Notes under the pieces: generated by a model | Told to the model about the DNA's origin: nothing | Seen by the model: only the letters and a program-made list of their open reading frames with translations | Databases searched by the model: none | Program-made: the position numbers and the translations under genes | NCBI RefSeq assembly: GCF_000013565.1 | Contig: NC_007802.1 | Coordinates: forward strand, 186,001 to 250,000 | DNA: 64,000 nt | Origin: Jannaschia sp. CCS1 | Lineage (GTDB): Bacteria > Pseudomonadota > Alphaproteobacteria > Rhodobacterales > Rhodobacteraceae | Direction of reading: 5' to 3' | Shown: positions 29,101 through 37,267 of the stretch, in pieces | Layout of the letters: every line of letters starts with the position of its first letter | Numbering within the stretch: position 1 is the stretch's first letter

Positions 29101-30107
29101 AAGCGATCAAGCGTTACGGTTTGCGCCTTGAACGCAAGCGTTTCCTTGTACGCGCGTGGCGAAAATCTCGCGGCGTGGAGCCTATTGCTGACCGCACGGA
29201 TGCGATCAAAGAAGGCGATATCCTGTGCTTCTGCACGCTCCGGAATGAGAGGGTGCGCCTGACGTATTTCTTGAACTACTACCGCGAACGTGGCGTGAAT
29301 CATTTCCTGTTCGTGGATAATGATAGCGGCGACGGCACCCGTGAGTATCTGGCAGACCAGCCCGATTGCTCTGTCTGGTGGACGGACGATAGCTACAAAC
29401 GGTCGCGCTTCGGGATGGATTGGATCAACCGCCTGCTGCGCCTTCACGGGCACAAACACTGGTGTCTGACAGTCGATCCGGATGAATTCCTTGTCTACCC
29501 GTTCTCGGATACGCGGCCCATACCGGCGCTGACGGACTGGCTTGATGCGTCATCCATCAAATCCTTCGGCGCGATGTTGCTGGATATGTACCCCAAAGGG
29601 CCCATCGACGCGCAGCCCTACCGGGAGGGGCAGAACCCCTTTGATATTGCCTGCTGGTTTGACGCCGGAAACTACTCGGTCACGCGGAACTGGGACTACG
29701 GCAACCTGTGGATCCAGGGCGGCCCGCGCGCGCGCAGTTTCTTTGCCGACAATCCCAAACGTGCACCTGCATTGAACAAGACGCCTTTGGTGAACTGGCA
29801 GAAGCACTACACCTATGCGTCGTCGACCCACATGCTGCTGCCGCGAGGGCTTAACAGAGTTTACGATGAATGGGGGGGTGAGAAGGCGTCGGGCGTATTG
29901 CTGCACGCCAAATTCCTCGACACATTCAGCGTCAAAGCCAAGGAAGAACTGGACCGGAGAGAGCATTACGCGGCCTCTGCCGAATACAAGGCCTACGCCA
30001 ACGGAATGAAGGAAAACCCGGAGTTCTGGACGAAATGGTCTGAGAAATACATCAACTGGCGGCAGCTGGAGATCCTTGGCCTCATGTCCAAGGGCAATTG
30101 GGCATGA
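29097..30107 (+). CDS. Glycosyltransferase family 2 (Glyco_tranf_2_4-like)
   Basis: The 336-residue protein belongs to the group with the block LCFCTLRNERVRLTYFLNYYRERGVNHFLFVDNDSGDGT. It ends the catalytic core with HKHWCLTVDPDEFLVYP, whose DxDE residues are the expected metal site. No signal peptide or membrane segment is visible, so it should act in the cytoplasm on a lipid-linked or nucleotide-linked intermediate. It is translationally coupled at both ends (ATGA overlaps) to the GT4 gene before and the branching enzyme after. The donor is not predictable. Confidence 0.82.
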   Translation: MKAIKRYGLRLERKRFLVRAWRKSRGVEPIADRTDAIKEGDILCFCTLRNERVRLTYFLNYYRERGVNHFLFVDNDSGDGTREYLADQPDCSVWWTDDSYKRSRFGMDWINRLLRLHGHKHWCLTVDPDEFLVYPFSDTRPIPALTDWLDASSIKSFGAMLLDMYPKGPIDAQPYREGQNPFDIACWFDAGNYSVTRNWDYGNLWIQGGPRARSFFADNPKRAPALNKTPLVNWQKHYTYASSTHMLLPRGLNRVYDEWGGEKASGVLLHAKFLDTFSVKAKEELDRREHYAASAEYKAYANGMKENPEFWTKWSEKYINWRQLEILGLMSKGNWA

Positions 30108-31804
30108 GCACGCTTGGGTTCGTGATGATGTGCCATACCGCGCTGGACCGTGCGGCAGAAGTGGCGCGCCATTGGGCGGAACGCGATTGTCCCGTGGTGA
30201 TCCACCTCGATAAACGCGTCGCGAAAGAGCGGGACGTTTGGCTGAAGCGAGAGCTCTCGGACCTGGACAACGTCAAATTCTGCAAGCGCCACAAGTGCGA
30301 ATGGGGCACGTGGAGCCTTGTGCAGGCGAGCCAGACCGGCGCCGAGATGATGTTGGAAGAATTTCCCGGCGTGCGGCATGTCTATCTGGCGTCCGGGTCC
30401 TGCCTGCCCCTGCGCCAGGTGGATGAGTTGCGCGCTTATCTGGCCGCGCGACCGATGACGGATTTCATCGAAAGCGTTACCATCCGCGATGTGGATTGGA
30501 CTGTGGACGGCCTCAACACCGAACGCTTTCAGTTCCGGTTTCCGTTCTCCTGGAAGCGGCACAGGTTCCTGTTTGATCGCTACGTGGAGCTTCAGCGCAG
30601 CACAGGCTTCAAACGCAAACTGCCTGATGGGTTGCAACCGCATCTGGGCAGCCAATGGTGGTGCCTGTCACGACAGACCTTGTCGGCCATTTTGCAAGAT
30701 CCGGCCCGGCGGGAGTTTGACCGTTACTTCAAGCTGGTCTGGATCCCGGACGAATCCTATTATCAGACCCTCGTGCGCAATTACTCCCGCAACATCGAAA
30801 GCCGGTCGCTGACCCTGTCGAAGTTTGATTTCCAGGGCAAACCGCACGTGTTCTATGACGATCATCTGCATTTGCTGCGCCGGTCCGATTGCTTTGTGGC
30901 GCGCAAGATCTGGCCCCGCGCCGACCGGCTTTACCGCACGTTCCTGAACGATGACGCGGCGGATGCACGCAAGGCGGAGCCGACACCTGGCAAGATCGAC
31001 CGCGTTTTCGCCAAGGCGCTGGAGCGTCGGACACGCGGGCGGCCCGGCCTGTATATGCAGTCGCGGTTTCCCAACAATGACTGGGAGAATGGGAAGACCG
31101 CCGCGCCATATTCCGTGCTCCACGGCTTCAATGAGTTGTTTCTGGACTTTGAGCCATGGCTGTCGCGACGGCTTGGCACCTCTGTGCATGGCAACATCTT
31201 CAGTCCCAAGCGGGTGCGCTTTGCGGGGGATGCGGATACGTTTGCCGGGTGCCTCTCCGCCGCGCCGGAATTGCGGGACTATAACCCGGAGCGGTTCCTC
31301 ACCAGTCTGATCTGGAACACCCGCGGCGAACGTCAGGTGTTCATGTTCGGGCCGGAAGACAACCAACGGCCCGGGGCATTCATGGCGGCTGACAGCAATG
31401 CCCAGATCAGTGTCATTACCGGCGCGTGGGCGGTGCGTCTGTTCACCGCCAACCGCAATTTCGGCGATATCCGCACGGAGGCCGCGCGCCTACAGCGGCG
31501 TGAGGTCGAGTTCGTGAACACGCTGCGCCACGTCCGCTCCCGCGCTGAAATCCGGATCTGGTCCCTGGCGGAGTTTCTTGAAGAGCCGATGGAAAACCTA
31601 CAACGGATTCTGGATGCGATGGAGGGCGCGCAGGCCAGCCGCCTGACCGAAGCGCCGAAGATGGCCAATCTGGCGGGTTTGCCGAAATTCCTTCAAAACC
31701 TGAAAAACCAGGGAATGAACCCCTTTGCCGTGGGTGATTTCCCGCAAGAAGGCGTCGCGCCGCTTCCTGCCGGTGCCGACAACCGCCCATATCTGGTGAG
31801 ATAG
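30104..31804 (+). CDS. Core-2/I-branching (beta-1,6-N-acetylglucosaminyltransferase-like) protein with C-terminal extension
   Basis: The 566-residue protein has an N-terminal domain resembling the core-2/I-branching GT14 family. It includes LGFVMMCHTALDRAAEVARHW, VIHLDKRV, FCKRHKCEWGTWSLVQASQTG, YLASGSCLPLR, GSQWWCLSRQTL and VWIPDESYYQTLV. About 260 further residues form a separate C-terminal region, including LNTLRHVRSRAEIRIWS-like segments, that I cannot assign with certainty. It overlaps the preceding gene as ATGA and is followed by the sulfotransferase after 3 bases. The family transfers a sugar in a branching linkage, but in bacteria the products are poorly known. Confidence 0.82.
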   Translation: MSTLGFVMMCHTALDRAAEVARHWAERDCPVVIHLDKRVAKERDVWLKRELSDLDNVKFCKRHKCEWGTWSLVQASQTGAEMMLEEFPGVRHVYLASGSCLPLRQVDELRAYLAARPMTDFIESVTIRDVDWTVDGLNTERFQFRFPFSWKRHRFLFDRYVELQRSTGFKRKLPDGLQPHLGSQWWCLSRQTLSAILQDPARREFDRYFKLVWIPDESYYQTLVRNYSRNIESRSLTLSKFDFQGKPHVFYDDHLHLLRRSDCFVARKIWPRADRLYRTFLNDDAADARKAEPTPGKIDRVFAKALERRTRGRPGLYMQSRFPNNDWENGKTAAPYSVLHGFNELFLDFEPWLSRRLGTSVHGNIFSPKRVRFAGDADTFAGCLSAAPELRDYNPERFLTSLIWNTRGERQVFMFGPEDNQRPGAFMAADSNAQISVITGAWAVRLFTANRNFGDIRTEAARLQRREVEFVNTLRHVRSRAEIRIWSLAEFLEEPMENLQRILDAMEGAQASRLTEAPKMANLAGLPKFLQNLKNQGMNPFAVGDFPQEGVAPLPAGADNRPYLVR

Positions 31805-31807
31805 CCC

Positions 31808-33241
31808 ATGGCCGGTCGTTTCGATGCTTTCGTGTTGTTCGCCGAGATGCGGACGGGCTCCAACTACCTGGAAGACAGCCTCAACACCTTCGCGGATATC
31901 AACTGTCTGGGGGAGGTCTTTAATCCCACCTTCATTGGTCATGACAACAATTTTGAGATGCTCGGCTATGACATGGATCGGCGGGAACACGATCCCTTGG
32001 GTCTGTTGGACGCCATTATTGACACGGTCGACGGGCTGCCGGGGTTTCGCCTGTTCCACGACCATGACACCCGCGTGGTGGATCGCGTTCTGCCGGACCC
32101 GCGCATCGCCAAAGTGATCCTGACGCGCAACCCGTTGGACAGCTACGTCAGCCGCAAGATCGCCACGGCCACCGGGCAGTGGAAGCTGACCGATATGAAA
32201 CACGCCAAGACGGCGCAGATCAGGTTTGATGCGGATGAGTTCGGGGCGCTGTTGGATGCCGTGCTGCCCTTTCAGGAATATGTGCGGCAGGGTCTGCTAA
32301 AATCCGGGCAAGTGGCGTTTCAGGTGCGGTATGAGGATATCAACGATCCTGAGATGTTGAATGGTTTGGCGGCTTTCCTTGGCTCGGATGAACGGGTGGA
32401 GAGGGCGTCGAAGACGCTGAAAAGACAAAACCCCGCGCCCCTGCGGGACAAGGTTGAAAACTATGAGGAGATGGTCGCAGCGCTGAGCGATCTGGATCGC
32501 TTCGGCTTGGATAAGCTGCCTGAGTTAGAGCCTGATCGCGGCGCGCAGGTGCCCAACTTCGTGGCGCATCCGACGCTGGGCCTTCTGTTCTGCCCGATCA
32601 AGGGCGCGCCGGAGAAGTCTGTGCTGAACTGGATGGGCGCGCTTGGGGATGTGGGCAAAGATGCCCTGATCCGCAAGATGACCCAGAAGCAGCTCCGTCA
32701 GTGGATGAAGGACAATCCCGGTTTTCGCAGCTTCACCGTTCTGCGCCATCCCGTCGTTCGTGCCTATACCGTGTTCAACCGCTTCATCCTGCCCGATGAC
32801 CGCCCCGCCTATGCTGATCCGCGTAAGACTTTGCGGCAACGCTACAAGGTGCCGATCCCGGAAAACGCTCCGGGAGACGGATGGACGGAGGCTGAGCAAA
32901 AGGCCGCGTTCCAAGGGTTCATCTTTTTTTTGAAGGGCAATCTTGCGGGACAGACATCGGTGCGGGTGGATCAGGCCTGGGCGACGCAAACGGCGATTTT
33001 ACAGGGCACTTCCTCGGTTATGGTGCCGCAGGCGGTCATCCACGAAGATCATATGACAGAGGCGCTGCCAGCCCTTGCGCACCAAGTGGGGGCTGAAGAT
33101 GTGCCGCAGGTCGTGGAGGAGGCGATGCCTGGTCTGCATAAGCTGAAATCCATCTATGATGGAAAGATTGAGCAGGCTCTGATCGACACCTATCGGCGCG
33201 ATTATGTCGGGTTTGGTTTTCCGCGTTGGAACAAACGTTAG
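31808..33241 (+). CDS. Two-domain PAPS-dependent sulfotransferase-like protein
   Basis: The 477-residue protein appears to hold two sulfotransferase-like halves. The first (about 1-235) has a 5'-phosphosulfate loop AEMRTGSNYLEDSL (R15-N19) and a 3'-phosphate motif ILTRNPLDSYVSRKIA. The second (about 245-477) restarts with GLLFCPIKGAPEKSVLNWMG and has FTVLRHPVVRAYTVFNRF, like the Sulfotransfer_2 family. It lies after the branching glycosyltransferase and in the same direction as cysQ, so sulfation of the polysaccharide is likely. Its stop overlaps the convergent ptsN stop. Whether both halves are active is unknown. Confidence 0.8.
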   Translation: MAGRFDAFVLFAEMRTGSNYLEDSLNTFADINCLGEVFNPTFIGHDNNFEMLGYDMDRREHDPLGLLDAIIDTVDGLPGFRLFHDHDTRVVDRVLPDPRIAKVILTRNPLDSYVSRKIATATGQWKLTDMKHAKTAQIRFDADEFGALLDAVLPFQEYVRQGLLKSGQVAFQVRYEDINDPEMLNGLAAFLGSDERVERASKTLKRQNPAPLRDKVENYEEMVAALSDLDRFGLDKLPELEPDRGAQVPNFVAHPTLGLLFCPIKGAPEKSVLNWMGALGDVGKDALIRKMTQKQLRQWMKDNPGFRSFTVLRHPVVRAYTVFNRFILPDDRPAYADPRKTLRQRYKVPIPENAPGDGWTEAEQKAAFQGFIFFLKGNLAGQTSVRVDQAWATQTAILQGTSSVMVPQAVIHEDHMTEALPALAHQVGAEDVPQVVEEAMPGLHKLKSIYDGKIEQALIDTYRRDYVGFGFPRWNKR

Positions 33242-33702
33242 GCGGCTTTCGTCGCCTCGCCCTCAGTCAGCAGAGTGTAAAGCGTGGAAGCATCGCTGTT
33301 GGCGCGTAATTTCGTGCAAAGCGCCGGATCGCGCAACGTCCGGGACACAAGTGCAAGGGCTTTCAGATGGTCCACGCCGGAATCGAGCGGCGCCAGCAGG
33401 ATGAACACAAGATCCACCGGCTGACGGTCCGCCGCACCGAAATCAATCGCGCGCTCCAGGCGGATGAACGCGCCCGTGACACGGTTGATTTCCGACAGAC
33501 GCGCATGGGGCAGGGCGATGCCATGGCCAACACTGGTTGGCCCCAGGCTTTCGCGTTCCTGCAACGCCTCAAAGATCCGCGCGGCGGGGATGTTGACCAG
33601 CGTTTCGGCGATCTCGGAAATCGACTGGATCAGTCGTTTCTTGCTGCTGACGTCGCTCACGACCTTCACCGATTGCGGCGTCAGAAGAGTTGATAGGTCC
33701 AT
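33238..33702 (-). CDS. ptsN: PTS IIA-like nitrogen-regulatory protein PtsN (EIIA-Ntr)
   Basis: EIIA-Ntr is the terminal phosphoacceptor of the regulatory PTS-Ntr branch. The 154-residue protein has the phosphorylation-site block TSVGHGIALPHARL with the acceptor histidine H66, flanked by AALQERE-like FEALQERESLG. VFILLAPLDSGVDHLKALALVSR is typical of the fold. It follows hpf on the minus strand, as in many proteobacteria. Its 3' end overlaps the sulfotransferase stop by 3 bases. Confidence 0.94.
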   Translation of the reverse strand: MDLSTLLTPQSVKVVSDVSSKKRLIQSISEIAETLVNIPAARIFEALQERESLGPTSVGHGIALPHARLSEINRVTGAFIRLERAIDFGAADRQPVDLVFILLAPLDSGVDHLKALALVSRTLRDPALCTKLRANSDASTLYTLLTEGEATKAA

Positions 33703-33779
33703 TCCGGTGTCCCCCGCCCATGGCCGAAGCCAATCGTTGGTCGGCCCGGGGGCTGCATGCCTGACCCGGGCCCTGTTCT

Positions 33780-34355
33780 TCAGGTAGTTTTTGGATCAAT
33801 CCAGCCCACATTACCGTCATCCCGGCGGTAGACCACGTTCACCCTGTCGTTCCCTTGCTCGCGGAACACCAACAGGGGTGCGCCCGCAATCTCCATTTGC
33901 ATCACGGCCTCTCCGACCGAAAGCGATGGGATACTGGTTTCCATCTCGGCCACGATGATTGGCTGCAACGTCTCCGGCTCCGCATCGTCCACTGCGGCCT
34001 CCGATGAGGCGAGGATATAAGAGGCCCCGCCATAGACATCAATGGGGGTCGCGCGGTCTTTGTGGTGATCTTTTAGGCGTCTTTTGTATCGCCTTAGCTG
34101 TTTTTCCAGCTTATCGGCCGTGGCCTCGAACGCGGCATAGATTTCATGGGCATGGGCCTTCGCGGAGGCAGTCAGACCAGTCGACAGATGAACCGTGGTT
34201 TCACACGCAAACTCTGGCCCGGATTTGGAAAAGACGACGGTCGCATCGGTGGGACGCTCCGCGTATTTCTGGGCAATACCGCCCAGATTGTCCTGAACGT
34301 GAGTTTGCAGCGCCTGGCCGATTTCGATCTGTTTTCCGCTGATCTGATACCGCAT
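33780..34355 (-). CDS. hpf: Ribosome hibernation promoting factor, long form
   Basis: HPF dimerises and silences ribosomes in stationary phase. From MRYQISGKQIEIGQALQ the protein has 191 residues. The N-terminal S30AE/YfiA domain is followed by a linker and a C-terminal dimerisation domain (VVAEMETSIPSLSVGEAVMQMEIAGAPLLVFREQGNDRVNVVYRRDDGNVGWIDP), which marks the long form. The in-frame extension to 34493 is rejected because GGAGG stands just before the chosen ATG. It lies between lptB and ptsN, where many proteobacteria also carry rpoN, which is absent here. Confidence 0.94.
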   Translation of the reverse strand: MRYQISGKQIEIGQALQTHVQDNLGGIAQKYAERPTDATVVFSKSGPEFACETTVHLSTGLTASAKAHAHEIYAAFEATADKLEKQLRRYKRRLKDHHKDRATPIDVYGGASYILASSEAAVDDAEPETLQPIIVAEMETSIPSLSVGEAVMQMEIAGAPLLVFREQGNDRVNVVYRRDDGNVGWIDPKTT

Positions 34356-34553
34356 GTAACCTCCGGTTTTAAGGGTGCACGACGCAGGCGCCGTGTCTGT
34401 TAACTTGATGATTTTGGATGTCAGAGAGAGTGCGCTGGGGCAGTCGAAAGGTCGGCATACCGTGCGAGGCACTGGGAGATGAAGCATTCGCAACCATCCC
34501 CAACATCAGACGAGGATTGCGGCGGTGAGTCAATCTAAACCGCGCGCGCACGG

Positions 34554-35303
34554 TCAGGTAATCTTGAAAGATTGGCCAAGATAGACGCGGCGCACGTTTT
34601 CATCTTCGACCACCTCATCGGCCGTGCCGGACATGATGATCACACCGTCGTGGAGGATGTAGGCGCGGTCCACAATTGCCAAGGTTTCCTGCACGTTATG
34701 GTCGGTGATCAGTACGCCGATGCCGCGCGTTTTCAGCTCCGCTACAAGGGCGCGGATGTCGCCGACAGCAATAGGATCCACTCCGGCAAACGGCTCATCC
34801 AGCAGAACGTACCGCGGATCAGATGCGAGGCAGCGTGCAATTTCCGCGCGACGACGTTCCCCACCCGAGAGCGACAGGGCGGGCGCGCGCCGCAAGTGTT
34901 CGATGGAGAATTCGGACAGAAGTTCTTCCAGCCGGTCGCGGCGTTTCTTGCGTTTGGGTTCCACGATCTCAAGGATGGCCTTGATGTTATCCTCAACGGT
35001 CAGGCCGCGAAAGATCGACATCTCCTGCGGCAGATATCCGACGCCAGCGCGCGCGCGTCGGTACATCGGGAACAACGTCACATCCTGCCCGTCAATCGTT
35101 ACGCGGCCCCCGTCGGGCGTGATCAGGCCTGCGATGCAGTAGAAGCTCGTGGTTTTACCGGACCCGTTCGGGCCCAGGAGGGCCACGACTTCGCCTCGGT
35201 TCAATTCCAGCGTCACGTCGCGGATCACCGGGCGCTTGCGATAGCTTTTGCGCAGCTTGTGCACCCGCAGCCCGGCAGAGCCTTCTGTGACCGAAAGCGC
35301 CAT
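34554..35303 (-). CDS. lptB: LPS export ABC transporter ATP-binding protein LptB
   Basis: LptB powers LPS extraction from the inner membrane with LptFG. The 249-residue ATPase has Walker A GPNGSGKTT, the Q-loop PQEMSIFRGLTVEDNI, the ABC signature LSGGERRR, Walker B YVLLDEPFAGVDP and the H-loop TDHNVQET. The ATG at 35303 overlaps the lptA stop by one base. A GTG one codon earlier is possible but less likely. It is part of rnd-lptC-lptA-lptB. Confidence 0.96.
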   Translation of the reverse strand: MALSVTEGSAGLRVHKLRKSYRKRPVIRDVTLELNRGEVVALLGPNGSGKTTSFYCIAGLITPDGGRVTIDGQDVTLFPMYRRARAGVGYLPQEMSIFRGLTVEDNIKAILEIVEPKRKKRRDRLEELLSEFSIEHLRRAPALSLSGGERRRAEIARCLASDPRYVLLDEPFAGVDPIAVGDIRALVAELKTRGIGVLITDHNVQETLAIVDRAYILHDGVIIMSGTADEVVEDENVRRVYLGQSFKIT

Positions 35304-35785
35304 CACTCGGACCCGCCAAGCACGGTGCGCACACGGCCATCGACCGTGCCGCTTCCGGTGGTCATGTCCACCACCATGTTGTCACCGGCGATGGCGGTTT
35401 GACCTTGGGTGACAAGGACATTGCCCCTTAACGTCAACAGCGACGACGCGACGTTGAAGACTGCGGAATTGCCTTCTGCGGCTTCTGTGCCGCGCGTGAT
35501 AAGAACGCCACCTGTGGCGATGACCTCGCTGATATCCTGATTGCCGTCGGTGGTATAAAGAACCCGCACGGCGCTGGCGGCCATCCGCAGGTCCCCTTGA
35601 ACGACGATGACATTGCCGGTGAAGACGGCCTCCCCGGTCGTTTGATCGACGGTCAGGGCATCAGACGTGACCTCCACCGGCTGACTGGAATCGTAAGCGA
35701 CCCCACCAAAGCCAATGTTGACCTGCGCCGAGAGCGGTGTGGTGAGACAGAGGATAACGCCCAAAAGGGCAAGGATACGGTGCAT
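35303..35785 (-). CDS. lptA: LPS transport periplasmic bridge protein LptA (OstA-like)
   Basis: LptA forms the periplasmic bridge that carries LPS to the outer membrane. From MHRILALLGVILCLTTPLSAQ (a signal peptide with likely cleavage after SAQ) the protein has 160 residues. The OstA-type beta-jellyroll follows, with SSQPVEVTSDALTVDQTTGEAVFTGNVIVVQGDLRM. The in-frame extension to 35857 lies before the signal peptide and is ignored. lptC ends 10 bases upstream of the signal-peptide ATG and lptB overlaps the stop. Confidence 0.92.
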   Translation of the reverse strand: MHRILALLGVILCLTTPLSAQVNIGFGGVAYDSSQPVEVTSDALTVDQTTGEAVFTGNVIVVQGDLRMAASAVRVLYTTDGNQDISEVIATGGVLITRGTEAAEGNSAVFNVASSLLTLRGNVLVTQGQTAIAGDNMVVDMTTGSGTVDGRVRTVLGGSE

Positions 35786-35795
35786 GGGCGCCCCT

Positions 35796-36392
35796 TCAGC
35801 TTTGCGGGTCGTATAGCACCCTGACGGAGCCGTTGAAATGCAGGATTGTCTCTCCATCCGGGCCGGTCAATTCCATGGTGTCGGCTGTCACATCAATGCC
35901 CGGGCCTGTGACATGGACCGGCACCGGAGAGCGCATGTTCACCACGTCAAGCGCCATGATCACGACCTCACTCACCATGCGGTAGCCGTCCGTGGTGTGC
36001 AGAACCACATCATCGGTCAGCGTCGCCAATTGCGCGGCCATGTCGATGTCACCTAAGTCCGCGCGGATCATCAACTCCTCCGTCAGGCCCATATCCATGC
36101 GCCCGTCAACCATGCGGGCCAGAAACTGGTCGGTCTGATCGACATCCGCAGTCACTGTGTCTGCGATCAACACGATTTCCTGCCCGTCGCCCAGAATGCC
36201 CGCAAAGCGCGGTTCAGTGACGGTCTGCCGCCGGGTGATCTGTTCAATATCGACGTCAGCGTAGGGCAACGCGTCATCCGGGTCAGGCGCATTTGCCAGA
36301 AGAAAGATCGATGACAAAAGTCCAAGCGCCACAAGGGGAAGGATGATTTTCACCCACATCACAGCTTTGGAATAAAGGTTATCACGGGCCAC
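35796..36392 (-). CDS. lptC: LPS export inner-membrane protein LptC
   Basis: LptC is the membrane-anchored link between LptBFG and LptA. The 198-residue protein has a single N-terminal membrane anchor (VMWVKIILPLVALGLLSSIFLL, about residues 11-32) and a periplasmic beta-jellyroll with TVTEPRFAG and DVTADTMELTGPDGETILHFNGSVRV. Sequence conservation in LptC is weak, so the assignment also rests on position between the exonuclease gene and lptA. Spacing to both neighbours is about 10 bases, consistent with one operon. Confidence 0.88.
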   Translation of the reverse strand: MARDNLYSKAVMWVKIILPLVALGLLSSIFLLANAPDPDDALPYADVDIEQITRRQTVTEPRFAGILGDGQEIVLIADTVTADVDQTDQFLARMVDGRMDMGLTEELMIRADLGDIDMAAQLATLTDDVVLHTTDGYRMVSEVVIMALDVVNMRSPVPVHVTGPGIDVTADTMELTGPDGETILHFNGSVRVLYDPQS

Positions 36393-36404
36393 GGAACGGG
36401 TCCC

Positions 36405-37016
36405 TTAATGACTGAAAATGTCCATTTCCGGCCAACCGGCCAGATCCAGCTTCGCACGCATGGGCAGAAAGTCAAAACACGCCTGCGCCAGTTCGGTGCG
36501 ACCTTCGCGGGCCAGCATCACGTCCAACTTGTCCTTGACGCCATGCAGATACAGCACGTCGGACGCCGCATAGTCGACCTGCGCCTCGGTCAGGCTGTCG
36601 GCCCCCCAATCAGAGGATTGCTGCTGCTTGGAGATGTCGATGCCCAGAAGTTCCTGAAGCAGGTTCTTGAGCCCGTGCCGATCCGTATAGGTCCGTACCA
36701 GTTTGGACGCGATCTTGGTGCAATAGACCGGCGCAGTCAGCGCGCCAAACGCATGGTACATCGCGGCGATGTCAAACCGCCCGAAGTGAAACAATTTGAG
36801 GGTGTTAGGGTCTTCCAGCAACGCGCAGAGATTCGGCGCAGCCGTCTGCCCTTTGGCGACCTGCACCAGATGTGCATTCCCATCGCCGTCTGACAGCTGG
36901 ATCACACAAAGCCTGTCGCGATGCGGATGGAGGCCCATCGTCTCACAATCAATCGCAACGATAGGGCCGAGTTCAAGGTCATCGGGAAGGTCGGTTTGGT
37001 ACAGAGTGTTGGTCAT
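36405..37016 (-). CDS. rnd: RNase D-like 3'-5' exonuclease (DEDDy)
   Basis: The 203-residue protein is a single-domain DEDD exonuclease. Exo I is AIDCETMGLHP (D23, E25), Exo II lies in KLFHFGRFDIAAMYHAFG, and Exo III in the C-terminal YAASDVLYLHGVKD, where the tyrosine marks the DEDDy subtype. It lacks the HRDC domains of long RNase D, so it is the short form common in alphaproteobacteria next to lptC. It is the first gene of the rnd-lptC-lptA-lptB unit and the last core gene before the integrated element. Confidence 0.88.
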   Translation of the reverse strand: MTNTLYQTDLPDDLELGPIVAIDCETMGLHPHRDRLCVIQLSDGDGNAHLVQVAKGQTAAPNLCALLEDPNTLKLFHFGRFDIAAMYHAFGALTAPVYCTKIASKLVRTYTDRHGLKNLLQELLGIDISKQQQSSDWGADSLTEAQVDYAASDVLYLHGVKDKLDVMLAREGRTELAQACFDFLPMRAKLDLAGWPEMDIFSH

Positions 37017-37099
37017 CGGGCGTCCCGTTCAAAATATATGTCTCGAAGGGGAAGGCCTTCGCGCTCAAGTAGCCCAAGGGGCGGTGGCGCAGGAAAGAC

Positions 37100-37116
37100 T
37101 TGGTGCCCAGGAGAGG
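37100..37116. repeat. attL: duplicated 3' end of tRNA-Leu
   Basis: TTGGTGCCCAGGAGAGG is identical to 50993-51009, where it forms the 3' end of tRNA-Leu(CAG) including the CCA complement. No tRNA body accompanies this copy, so it is the duplicated attachment core on the far side of the element. The match stops on both sides (C versus G before, C versus A after). Confidence 0.88.
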
Positions 37117-37267
37117 CGACGTGAACCCATTCGCCCTTGTCCATCTGAGCCCTTCCCTAAGTCCCCCGAAGTGTTTCGCCTTAGTAATATTGTTCTTTCT
37201 TGTCTTTCAACGTCTTTTGATGTCCGTCCGCAACCCCTATCTTAGAGGTGGATAGTCAGGGGGATAA

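Noticed and set aside
33744-33771. Terminator between hpf and ptsN (GCCCGGG/CCCGGGC)
   Set aside because: The stem is 7 bases with a 14-base loop and no T-run in the minus direction; hpf and ptsN are usually co-transcribed.
37044-37061. Original tRNA-Leu terminator at CGAAGG...CCTTCG
   Set aside because: A 6-base stem with nearby T-rich sequence on the minus strand is possible, but it is short and could equally belong to the rnd promoter region.
37100-37116. A second tRNA-Leu gene at the left boundary
   Set aside because: Only 17 bases of the 3' end are present. No anticodon arm, D arm or acceptor 5' strand follows, so it is an attachment-site duplicate.
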